Part shown: positions 24,215 through 31,598 of the stretch, in pieces | Layout of the letters: each line of letters begins with the position of its first letter | Numbering within the stretch: position 1 is the stretch's first letter | Assembly (NCBI GenBank): GCA_937897535.1 | Contig: CALCQB010000284.1 | Location: forward strand, 1-46,382 | Source: an uncultured Novosphingobium sp. | GTDB taxonomy: Bacteria > Pseudomonadota > Alphaproteobacteria > Sphingomonadales > Sphingomonadaceae | Length of the DNA: 46,382 nucleotides | Reading direction: 5' to 3' | Notes under the pieces: model-generated | The model's input: the letters and a program-made list of their open reading frames with translations, nothing else | Told to the model about the DNA's origin: nothing | The model's database searches: none | Translations under genes and position numbers: made by a program

Positions 24215-24257
24215 TTGACCTGACCCCTGCCGGTTTTAGTATGCAATACATACAAAA
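24215..24257 (+). promoter_or_regulatory. Promoter/operator of the GST-CoA ligase unit
   Basis: TTGACC (24215-24220) and TAGTAT (24237-24242) are spaced by 16 nt, a plausible -35/-10 pair. The -10 overlaps the inverted repeat GTATG-CAATA-CATAC (24239-24253), which is flanked by TTTT and AAAA. The element resembles the minus-strand reading of 10171-10191. The GST start codon follows at 24276. Confidence 0.5.
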
Positions 24258-24275
24258 GACCGGAGAGGAACGGCC

Positions 24276-25088
24276 ATGGCCGCGGTAACGCTGTACCACT
24301 GGGAGCCCAACGCCAATTCGGGCAAGCCGATGCTGGCCTTGATGGAAAAGGGCGTGCCCTTCGACAGCCATTACATCGACATGCTGAACTTCGATCAGCA
24401 CAAGCCCGAATACCTCGCGATCAACCCGCAGGGCACGATCCCGGCGATGACTCACGGCGATCTGGTCCTGGTCGAATCGACCGCGATCATGGAATATGTC
24501 AACGACGCCTTCGACGGGCCGAACCTGATGCCGGGCACTGCCCGCGATCTTTGGCGGATCCGCTGGTGGATGAAGTTCATGGACCAGTGGCTCGCCCCCA
24601 GCTTTTCGATGTTCGGATGGAAGTACTTTGTCGGCCCCAACGCGCTGAAGGCGCACGGCCAGGACAAGATCGAGGCCCAGATCGCGCAGATCCCGCTGCC
24701 CGAGCGGCAGCTGGCCTGGCGCAAGGCGGTGTTCGGCTTGTTCAGCGAGGCGGAAATGGCCGAAAGCGGCCGCCGGATCGGTGTCGGCATCCAGATGCTC
24801 GAAGCCGAACTGGCCAAGCGCGAATGGCTCGCCAGCGATCAGTACAGCCTGGCCGACGTCAACGGCTTCAACCTGGCCTATGCCATGCCGCTGTCGCAGC
24901 CGCACCTCGCCAACGATGACCTGACCCCCAACATCATGCGCTGGCTGCGCGCGATCTATCGCCGCCCGGCGACGCGCGAATGCTGGAAACTGGGCCGCAC
25001 CCCGATGGCCAGCCGGGTCGAGATCCTCGAGCAGGACTATATCCCGCCCCGCGCCGAGTCCGAGGGCATTGAAAGCGGAGTGCGCTGA
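24276..25088 (+). CDS. Glutathione S-transferase, LigF-like beta-etherase
   Basis: 270-residue GST. The thioredoxin-fold half starts LYHWEPNANSGKPML, with Ser15 in the position of the LigF glutathione-activating Ser, and has INPQGTIPAM and the GSH-binding VESTAIMEY. The all-alpha half has FSMFGWKYFVGPNALKAHG, IPLPERQLAWRKA and YSLADVNGFNLAYAMP, all features of LigF. LigF enzymes cleave the beta-aryl ether bond of lignin model ketones with glutathione. The likeness is by recognition, not alignment. A second GST follows with 1 nt between them, then a CoA ligase and a PQQ dehydrogenase; the unit probably starts at the promoter at 24215. Confidence 0.83.
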   Translation: MAAVTLYHWEPNANSGKPMLALMEKGVPFDSHYIDMLNFDQHKPEYLAINPQGTIPAMTHGDLVLVESTAIMEYVNDAFDGPNLMPGTARDLWRIRWWMKFMDQWLAPSFSMFGWKYFVGPNALKAHGQDKIEAQIAQIPLPERQLAWRKAVFGLFSEAEMAESGRRIGVGIQMLEAELAKREWLASDQYSLADVNGFNLAYAMPLSQPHLANDDLTPNIMRWLRAIYRRPATRECWKLGRTPMASRVEILEQDYIPPRAESEGIESGVR

Positions 25089-25089
25089 G

Positions 25090-25872
25090 ATGGGCATGAT
25101 TCTGTACCACGGCGAACCCAATGGCCCCTCGCTTGCAGTCCTCGCTGCGCTGGCCGAAAGCGGCGTCGAAGCCGACTGCCGCCCGATCGACCTGCTCGCC
25201 GGTGAGCGTCACACCCTGCCCGGCGTGACCGAGCCGCTGGCCCGCGACATGGGGATCGAGGGCGAAGGCCCGGTGCTGGTGGTCGAGGGTGAGGCGATGA
25301 CCGAATCTGTGTTCATCGCCCAGTTCCTCGACGAGAGCGGCGCTAACACGCTCCAGCCGAAGGATGCCTACGCCCATTGGCAGATGCTGATGTGGTGCCG
25401 CCGGATTACCGAGCGCTGCGCGCCCGCCGCGGCGTTCCTTGGCTGTCAGGCCACTGCCCAGCCCCGGCTCGCGGCGATGAATCAAGCGGCCTTCGGCGCC
25501 GTGCTCAATACGATCGCCAGCGAAGACCTGCGGGTCCGCTGGGTCGCGGTCGCCGCCGGTGACTTCCCCGAAGACCAGGCCAGGGATTGCATCGCCAAGG
25601 TGACCGATGCGGTGGCATTGGTCGAAACGCAACTGGCCGACGGGCGCGACTGGCTGATGGGCGAGCTGACCATCGCCGACTTCGAGACCTATGGCTGGCT
25701 GGCCGGAACCGTCACGCTGGTGCCCGATGCCTGGACCGGCAAAGGCCGCGCCGCCGCCTGGCTCGCCCGGGTTCGGGCGCGTCCTTCGGTCCAGTCCGCA
25801 CTGGCCCGCGCCACCCTGCCCAACCCGGAAAGCCAGTGGGCGCCGGGTCCTGAAATCAACCGCTGGGGATAG
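25090..25872 (+). CDS. Glutathione S-transferase-like partner protein
   Basis: 260-residue GST-fold protein starting one nt after the upstream GST stop; an ATG at 25096 is an alternative. The opening ILYHGEPNGPSLAVLAAL copies the pattern of the neighbour (LYHWEPNANSGKPML), with Ser14 aligned, but the GSH-binding region is altered (EGEAMTESVFIAQFL) and there is no INPQGTIPA-type cis-Pro motif; PGVTEPL and GEGPVLVV replace it. The C-terminal half (LTIADFETYGWLAGTV) is still GST-like. A diverged, perhaps non-catalytic subunit pairing with the first GST is possible: heterodimeric beta-etherases made from adjacent genes (BaeA and BaeB) are known in Novosphingobium. Independent function is also possible. 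Confidence 0.75.
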   Translation: MGMILYHGEPNGPSLAVLAALAESGVEADCRPIDLLAGERHTLPGVTEPLARDMGIEGEGPVLVVEGEAMTESVFIAQFLDESGANTLQPKDAYAHWQMLMWCRRITERCAPAAAFLGCQATAQPRLAAMNQAAFGAVLNTIASEDLRVRWVAVAAGDFPEDQARDCIAKVTDAVALVETQLADGRDWLMGELTIADFETYGWLAGTVTLVPDAWTGKGRAAAWLARVRARPSVQSALARATLPNPESQWAPGPEINRWG

Positions 25873-25875
25873 ACC

Positions 25876-27441
25876 ATGCGTTCCATCGATTACTTCGACC
25901 GCGGCCACGATCGCGACCCGAAACGGCTGGCGATCATCGACACCGCCAGCGGGCTCAAGCTGACCTTTGCCGAGGTCAAGGCACTGACCGAACGGATTGC
26001 GGCGGCACTGCAGCGCGGCGGGTTCCAGAACCAGGACCTGCTAGGACTTTACGGCCCCAATGACGGGATGCTGCTGGTGGTGCTGCTGGCGATGTGGCGC
26101 GCCAATGGCAAATGGATCCCGGTCAACACCCGCAACGCGATCGACGCCAATGCCGGCTATATCAACTACGTCCGCTGCCAGTGGATGTTCTACCATTCGT
26201 CCAAGGCCGATGAGGTAGCGCAGCTGCGGGCGCTGTGCCCGACGCTCAATCACTTCGTCTGCCTCGACCAGCCCTGCGGTGAGGATCAGAGCCTTGACCA
26301 GTTCATCGCCGGGGTCGCTGCGAGCGATTTCGTCGAGCCGGAGTGCGATGCTTTTGGCAACATGATGGACCTGGTCGGGATCTTCCCGACCGGCGGCACC
26401 ACCGGACCGAGCAAGGGCGCCAACGTCACCAACCTCGGTTGGGGAACGATGATCGAAACCGCTGCGGACGGAATGGGTGGGCGGACCGACAATCCGGTCG
26501 CGCTGGTCTCCGCGCCGATCACCCATGCCGCCGGGCCGATCGCGCTGTCGACGATGAGCCTGGGCGCAACCCAGGTGATCCTGCCCGGCTTCGACGCCGA
26601 AGACGTGCTGTCGGCAATCGCAGACTACAAGATCACCCACATGTACCTGCCGCCGACCGCGCTGTACCAGTTGCTCGCCTCGCCCGAGATCGGCAGCCAC
26701 GATTACTCCAGCCTCAAGATCTTCATCCTGGTCGGTAGCCCGTGCAGCCCGGAAAAACTGCGCCAGGCGGTCGAGGTGTTCGGTCCGTGCATGTGCCAGT
26801 CCTATGGCCAGGTCGAATGCCCGATGATCGTCGCCTGGTTCCCGCCCGAGGACGTTGCGCGCTTCGCGAAGAGCGCGCCGGAAAAGCTGGCCAGTTGCGG
26901 CAAGGTCACCCGCTCGATCAGGGTCGCGCTGCTCGACGATGACGGCAATCAGGCGCCGCTCGGCGAAAGCGGAGAGATCTGCGTGCGCGGGGTGCTGGTT
27001 TCGCACTCCTACTTCGAAAAGCCGGAAGAAACCGCCGAAGTCCGCAAGTTCGGCTGGCACCACACTGGCGACGTCGGCAAGTTCGACAAGGACGGCTACC
27101 TCTATATCGTCGACCGCAAGAAGGACATGGTGGTGACCGGTGGCTTCAACGTCTTCACCACCGAAGTCGAAGCGACGATCACCGAACTTGCCGCTGTGCG
27201 CGAATGCTGCGTGTTCGGCGTGCCGCATGAAAAGTGGGGCGAGCAGGTCCACGCGGTGGTCGTGGCCGAGGGAATTTCCGACGCCGAAATCATCGCCTAC
27301 ACCAAGGAAAAGCTCGGCGGGGTGAAGGCGCCAAAAACAGTTGCATTTATAGACTCGATTCCGCGCACCGCAGCGGGCAAGATGGACAAGAAGGCTCTGC
27401 GCGCGCCCTACTGGGGCGGCTCGGACCGGATGGTGAACTGA
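25876..27441 (+). CDS. AMP-forming aryl/hydroxycinnamoyl-CoA ligase
   Basis: ANL-superfamily acyl-CoA synthetase of 521 residues that would activate an aromatic acid with ATP and CoA. The adenylation motif FPTGGTTGPSKG is at 170-181, QSYGQVE forms the A5 motif, HTGDVGKFDKDGYLYIVDR the A7/A8 hinge, and Lys502 in RTAAGKMDK is the catalytic lysine. It starts 3 nt after the GST-like gene. Feruloyl- or coumaroyl-CoA is the likely product because the matching hydratase-lyase is encoded at 6649 and no other CoA ligase is present. Note that the ferulate ligase FerA of SYK-6 belongs to a different, ADP-forming family. Substrate range remains inferred. Confidence 0.85.
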   Translation: MRSIDYFDRGHDRDPKRLAIIDTASGLKLTFAEVKALTERIAAALQRGGFQNQDLLGLYGPNDGMLLVVLLAMWRANGKWIPVNTRNAIDANAGYINYVRCQWMFYHSSKADEVAQLRALCPTLNHFVCLDQPCGEDQSLDQFIAGVAASDFVEPECDAFGNMMDLVGIFPTGGTTGPSKGANVTNLGWGTMIETAADGMGGRTDNPVALVSAPITHAAGPIALSTMSLGATQVILPGFDAEDVLSAIADYKITHMYLPPTALYQLLASPEIGSHDYSSLKIFILVGSPCSPEKLRQAVEVFGPCMCQSYGQVECPMIVAWFPPEDVARFAKSAPEKLASCGKVTRSIRVALLDDDGNQAPLGESGEICVRGVLVSHSYFEKPEETAEVRKFGWHHTGDVGKFDKDGYLYIVDRKKDMVVTGGFNVFTTEVEATITELAAVRECCVFGVPHEKWGEQVHAVVVAEGISDAEIIAYTKEKLGGVKAPKTVAFIDSIPRTAAGKMDKKALRAPYWGGSDRMVN

Positions 27442-27477
27442 CCCGGCGCAAAGCCGGGCACTAAGAGAGGGACTGGA

Positions 27478-29583
27478 ATGCGTTTGAAGATCCTGGCGCT
27501 TGCCGCTTTGCTGCCGCTGGCCGCATGCGGGCCAAAGGCGACTGCGCCGACCACCGAAGGCGTGACCGACGCGATGATCGCCCAGCCACCGGCGGGCGAA
27601 TGGCTGACCTATGGCGGCGATCGCGGCGAGACGCGGTTCTCTCCGCTCAATCAGCTTACCGACAAGAACGTCGGCCAGCTTGGCCTGGCCTGGTTTTCGG
27701 ACCTCGAAACCGCGCGCGGACAGGAAGCGACCCCGCTGATGCATGATGGGGTGCTTTACATCAGCACCGCCTGGTCGATGGTCAAGGCCTATGACGCCAA
27801 GACCGGTGCGCTCAAGTGGTCCTACGATCCCAAGGTCCCGCGCGATACGCTGGTCCGGGCCTGCTGCGACGCGGTCAACCGCGGCGTCGCGCTCTATGAC
27901 AACAACGTCTATGTCGGCACGCTCGACGGGCGGCTGGTCGCGCTCGACCAGAAGACCGGCAAGGTGGTGTTCGAGAAGGTCGTGGTCCCCAACCAGAAGG
28001 ACTATACCATCACCGGCGCGCCGCGGGTGGTGAAGGGCAAGGTCCTGATCGGGTCGGGCGGGTCCGAATACAAGGCGCGCGGCTATCTTGCCGCCTATGA
28101 CTGGAAGACCGGCGACGAGGTCTGGAAGTTCCACACCGTCCCCGGCAATCCGGCCGACGGGTTCGAGAACAAGGCGATGGAAGACGCCGCCAAGACCTGG
28201 GCCGGCAAGTGGTGGGAACTGGGCGGTGGCGGCACCGTCTGGGATTCGATCACCTATGATCCCGAAACCAACCTGGTGATGTTCGGCACCGGCAATGCCG
28301 AGCCGTGGAACCCGGCCGCCGCCGGGCGCACCGGCGACAGCCTCTACACTTCGTCGATTGTTGCGGTGAACGCCGATACCGGCGAATATGTCTGGCACTT
28401 CCAGGAAACCCCGGAAGACCGCTGGGACTTTGACAGCAACGCCCAGATCACCGTCAGCGATATCGATGTGAACGGGCAGAAGCGCCACGTGGTGATGCAC
28501 GCCCCGAAGAACGGGTTCTTCTATACGCTCGATGCCAAGACCGGGGAATTCCTCTCGGCCAAGCCGTTCACGCCGCAGACCTGGACCACCGGGGTCGACC
28601 CCAAGACCGGCAAGGCCCAGATCAATCCCGAGGCGCGCTACGAACAGACCGGCAAGCCGTTCCTGTCGGTCCCGGGTGCTGCCGGAGCCCACAGCTGGCA
28701 GCCGATGAGCTTCAGCACGGCGACCAAACTGATGTATATCCCGGCCAACCTCGCGGCGATGCCCTATGCGGCGGCCAAGGACTGGAAGCCGACCGATATC
28801 GGGTTCCAGACCGGAATGGACGGAGCCGCCGTGGCTACCCCGGCCGACAAGGCGGTGCGCGAAGGTGCCCGCGCTGCTACCACCGGGGCGCTGATCGCCT
28901 GGGATCCGGTCAAGCAGGCCGAAGCCTGGCGGGTGCCCTACGTCGGTCCGTGGAACGGCGGGATCCTCTCGACCTCGGGTAACCTGGTGTTCCAGGGCAA
29001 TGCCGACGGGCTGTTTCAGGCCTTCACCGCCGACAAGGGCAGCAAGTTGTGGAGCTTTGACGCCCAGACCGGAGTGATCGCCGCGCCGATGACCTACATG
29101 ATCGACGGCGAGCAGTACGTCGCAATCATGGTCGGCTGGGGCGGCGTCTGGGACGTCGCCACCGGGGTCGTCGCCAAGAAGAGCAAGGGCCACTATAACG
29201 TCAGCCGCCTGCTGGTGTTCAAGATCGGCGGCACCGCGAAGCTGCCCGCGCCCAAGGCGCTCAACCAGCTGCCGATCGATCCGCCGGCCTTTACCGGCAA
29301 GCCCGAACAAGTCGCGGCGGGTGCAAGCACCTATGCCCGCTACTGCGCGGTCTGCCATGGCGATGCCGTCCAGGGCGGAACGCTCAACCCCGACCTGCGC
29401 CGCTCGCAGTACATCAACGCCCCTGAAGGGATCCGTGCGGTGGTGATCGACGGGGTGCTGATGCAGGGCGAGCATCCCAAGGGGATGGTCTCGTTCAAGT
29501 CGGCGCTGAGCGAAGGCGATGTCGAGAACGTCCGCCAGTACATCATCAAGCGCGCGAACGAGGACAAGGTGATCGGGGAGTAA
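27478..29583 (+). CDS. Quinohaemoprotein alcohol dehydrogenase with lanthanide-type Asp
   Basis: Second PQQ/haem dehydrogenase, 701 residues, with a lipoprotein-like signal (PLAAC, Cys17). It has the vicinal disulfide Cys129-Cys130, Glu197 in GGSEYK, Asn273 in GTGNAEP and catalytic Asp317 in EDRWDFDSN. Here the residue two after the catalytic Asp is Asp319, the extra ligand associated with lanthanide use in XoxF- and PedH-type enzymes, whereas the paralogue at 19043 has Thr. The C-terminal haem domain has CAVCH (Cys623-His627) and a probable Met670. It is the last gene of the GST unit, follows the CoA ligase by 36 nt behind GAGAGGGA, and is followed by a terminator. Substrate is probably a lignin-derived alcohol or aldehyde. 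Confidence 0.88.
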   Translation: MRLKILALAALLPLAACGPKATAPTTEGVTDAMIAQPPAGEWLTYGGDRGETRFSPLNQLTDKNVGQLGLAWFSDLETARGQEATPLMHDGVLYISTAWSMVKAYDAKTGALKWSYDPKVPRDTLVRACCDAVNRGVALYDNNVYVGTLDGRLVALDQKTGKVVFEKVVVPNQKDYTITGAPRVVKGKVLIGSGGSEYKARGYLAAYDWKTGDEVWKFHTVPGNPADGFENKAMEDAAKTWAGKWWELGGGGTVWDSITYDPETNLVMFGTGNAEPWNPAAAGRTGDSLYTSSIVAVNADTGEYVWHFQETPEDRWDFDSNAQITVSDIDVNGQKRHVVMHAPKNGFFYTLDAKTGEFLSAKPFTPQTWTTGVDPKTGKAQINPEARYEQTGKPFLSVPGAAGAHSWQPMSFSTATKLMYIPANLAAMPYAAAKDWKPTDIGFQTGMDGAAVATPADKAVREGARAATTGALIAWDPVKQAEAWRVPYVGPWNGGILSTSGNLVFQGNADGLFQAFTADKGSKLWSFDAQTGVIAAPMTYMIDGEQYVAIMVGWGGVWDVATGVVAKKSKGHYNVSRLLVFKIGGTAKLPAPKALNQLPIDPPAFTGKPEQVAAGASTYARYCAVCHGDAVQGGTLNPDLRRSQYINAPEGIRAVVIDGVLMQGEHPKGMVSFKSALSEGDVENVRQYIIKRANEDKVIGE

Positions 29584-29611
29584 GGTTTCCCGCCATCTGG
29601 CTGGCAAACAC

Positions 29612-29643
29612 AAAGGGCGCGGATTTCGGTCCGCGCCCTTTTC
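29612..29643 (+). terminator. Rho-independent terminator after the GST/PQQ unit
   Basis: A 12-bp stem, AAAGGGCGCGGA (29612-29623) with TCCGCGCCCTTT (29630-29641), has a TTTCGG loop and a short T run. It begins 28 nt after the PQQ dehydrogenase stop codon. Confidence 0.88.
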
Positions 29644-29672
29644 GTAAACAGTTCTAGCATCTCACGTGGACT

Positions 29673-29748
29673 CGTCATTGCGAGCGCAGCGAAGCAATCC
29701 AGAGCGGTTTATGCGACTCTGGATTGCTTCGCTGCGCTCGCAATGACG
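29673..29748. repeat. Dispersed hairpin repeat, copy 2
   Basis: 32-nt perfect arms (29673-29704 and 29717-29748) around a 12-nt loop, the same architecture as 16442-16517. Base changes between copies are paired (T-A to C-G in the middle, G-C to A-T next to the loop), while the loop sequence differs. It lies between convergent transcription units. Confidence 0.93.
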
Positions 29749-29772
29749 AAGTCTCATGTTCGGACCGGAGTC

Positions 29773-30777
29773 TTAAGGCGCGATCAGCACCTTGCACTGG
29801 TGGGTGCGATGCTTGAGCGCCTCGAACATCTCCGGGGTTTCGTCGAGGCCGATCGTACCGGTCACCAGCAGCCGCGGTTCGGCCGCGCCCGCGCCCAGCG
29901 CATCCAGCGCCTGCTCGTAGTCCTGCCGGGTGAAGAACGCGCTGGTCAGCAGCCGCACTTCCTTGGACAGCATCGCAAAGCTGTCGATCGTATCCGGCCG
30001 GGTGCACAGCCCCAGCAACAGGACCGTCCCGCGATTCCGCACCTGCTGCACCGCCTGCGCGATCAGGCCGGGCACCCCGACGCATTCGAACACGATATCG
30101 GGCTTTCTTCCGGCAAAGGCCCGGTCGCTGGCCCCGACCGGATCGGCGGCATCGGCAATGAACCCGTCCGCGCCCATTTCCAGCGCGCGGGTCCGCTGCC
30201 AATCGGCCAGGTCCTGCACGACCACGCGCTTGGCCCCCAGCCGCTTGGCCCAGAAGGCCACCGCCAGCCCGATCGGTCCCGCGCCGAGCACCAGCACCTT
30301 GTCGCCCGAGCGCAATCCGGATAGCCGGACTCCGTGCAGCGCGACGGCCAATGGCTCGATGATCGCCCCGTCGGCCAGGCTGGCGCTTCTGGGCAATTTG
30401 ACGCACTGGTTGGGCCGGGTCAGGGCAAATTCGGCATAGCCGCCGCCCTGCAGTCCGAACTTGTCGCACCATTGCACCTCGCCCTTGCGGCAATGCTGGC
30501 ATTTCCCGCAGCTCTTGAGCGGAATGACCGAAACGAGGTCGCCCGTGGCCAAGCCCTCGGTGCCTTTGCCCAGCGCTACCACTTCGCCGGCAAATTCGTG
30601 CCCGAAGACATCGCCCGGGGCAGCCCCGAAGGCCGGATCCTCAGCCATGTGCAGATCGCTGCCGCAGATCCCGCAGCGCGCGACCCTGACCACCACCTCG
30701 CCCTCGCCGGGGGTCGGATCGGGCAATTGCTCCAGCACCAGTTGCTGGCTGAGACCCGTAAAGCGGACTGCCTTCAC
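29773..30777 (-). CDS. Zinc-dependent alcohol dehydrogenase (MDR family)
   Basis: 334-residue medium-chain dehydrogenase. The catalytic zinc site begins with CGICGSDLHM (Cys near 36) and GHEFAGEVV (His-Glu near 60), and the structural zinc loop CGKCQHCRKGEVQWC has the four cysteines. The NAD(P) fold is VLVLGAGPIGLAVA near residue 164. Such enzymes oxidise aromatic or aliphatic alcohols, or reduce the aldehydes, in the cytoplasm. It is the last gene of the minus-strand operon; its start overlaps the stop of the SDR upstream. Together with the SDR it provides NAD-linked alcohol oxidation complementary to the periplasmic PQQ enzymes. Substrate unknown. Confidence 0.88.
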   Translation of the reverse strand: MKAVRFTGLSQQLVLEQLPDPTPGEGEVVVRVARCGICGSDLHMAEDPAFGAAPGDVFGHEFAGEVVALGKGTEGLATGDLVSVIPLKSCGKCQHCRKGEVQWCDKFGLQGGGYAEFALTRPNQCVKLPRSASLADGAIIEPLAVALHGVRLSGLRSGDKVLVLGAGPIGLAVAFWAKRLGAKRVVVQDLADWQRTRALEMGADGFIADAADPVGASDRAFAGRKPDIVFECVGVPGLIAQAVQQVRNRGTVLLLGLCTRPDTIDSFAMLSKEVRLLTSAFFTRQDYEQALDALGAGAAEPRLLVTGTIGLDETPEMFEALKHRTHQCKVLIAP

Positions 30778-31598
30778 TTGGGCGCGCCCAGCGCCACACC
30801 GCCGTCGATCAGCAGGGTCGATCCGGTCATGAAGCTGGAGGCATCGCTGGCGAGGTACAGCGCCAGCGGCTTCATCTGGTAGGTTTCGGCCATGCCGCCC
30901 AGCGGGATCGTCGCATCGAACGCGGCCTTCACCGCCGGGTCTTTCTTGGCCCAGCCATCGCCGATATTGGTGACGAACGGTCCCGGCGCGATCGCGTTGA
31001 CCCGGATCCGGTAGCGGGCCAGCTCAAGCGCCAGCGCGCGGACCATGTGCAGCACCCCGGCCTTGGCCGGATGGTAGGGCATCGGCACGATCGGCTCGAG
31101 CATCATCCCGGCGTTGGAGGCGGTGGCAATGATCGAGCCGCGATTGCCGCCGGCCTTCATCACCCGCGCCGCGTTCCGCATGGTGTTGTAGGCCCCGGTC
31201 AGGTTGATCGCGATCGAGCGGTCCCACAGCGCCGGGTCATAGGTATCGACCTGGCCATCGGGCACCCGCGACCCGTCCGGCGCGACGAAGCCCGGCCCTT
31301 CGCCAAGGCCCGCATTGGCAAAGCAGATGTCGAGCCCGCCCCAGGCCGCGACATGGCCGTCGAACACCGCCGTGCACCCGGCCCGGTCGGTCACGTCAAG
31401 CAGCGCAGTGCGGACCTTGTAGCCCTCTCCTGCCAGCCGCGCCGCCTCGCGCTCCAGTCCGGCGGCGTCGATATCGGTCAGGGTAACACTGGCCCCCGCC
31501 TCGGCCATGGTCTCGGCATAGGCCAGACCGATGCCGGAGGCGGCACCTGTGACCAGCGCGGAACGCCCGGTAATGTCGAACTGGACCAGGGTCTTCAT
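30774..31598 (-). CDS. SDR family oxidoreductase
   Basis: 274-residue classical SDR. The cofactor loop TGAASGIGLA is near residue 18, LTDID suggests NAD, and ANAG is present. An insertion of about 20 residues after it (PGFVAPDGSRVPDGQVDTYD) is longer than usual. Catalytic Ser lies in TASNAG and Tyr-Lys in YHPAK. The C-terminus has FMTGSTLLIDGG. The gene overlaps both neighbours by 4 nt, with the Rieske oxygenase upstream and the zinc alcohol dehydrogenase downstream, indicating tight co-translation. A side-chain alcohol dehydrogenase role is plausible; the insertion may shape a substrate pocket. Confidence 0.86.
   Translation of the reverse strand: MKTLVQFDITGRSALVTGAASGIGLAYAETMAEAGASVTLTDIDAAGLEREAARLAGEGYKVRTALLDVTDRAGCTAVFDGHVAAWGGLDICFANAGLGEGPGFVAPDGSRVPDGQVDTYDPALWDRSIAINLTGAYNTMRNAARVMKAGGNRGSIIATASNAGMMLEPIVPMPYHPAKAGVLHMVRALALELARYRIRVNAIAPGPFVTNIGDGWAKKDPAVKAAFDATIPLGGMAETYQMKPLALYLASDASSFMTGSTLLIDGGVALGAPK

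Noticed and set aside
26041..29613. A minus-strand open frame of about 1,190 codons opposite the CoA ligase and PQQ dehydrogenase
   Set aside because: Shadow of codon bias in high-GC coding DNA; no recognisable motif. A similar antisense frame at 19013-21772 was rejected for the same reason.
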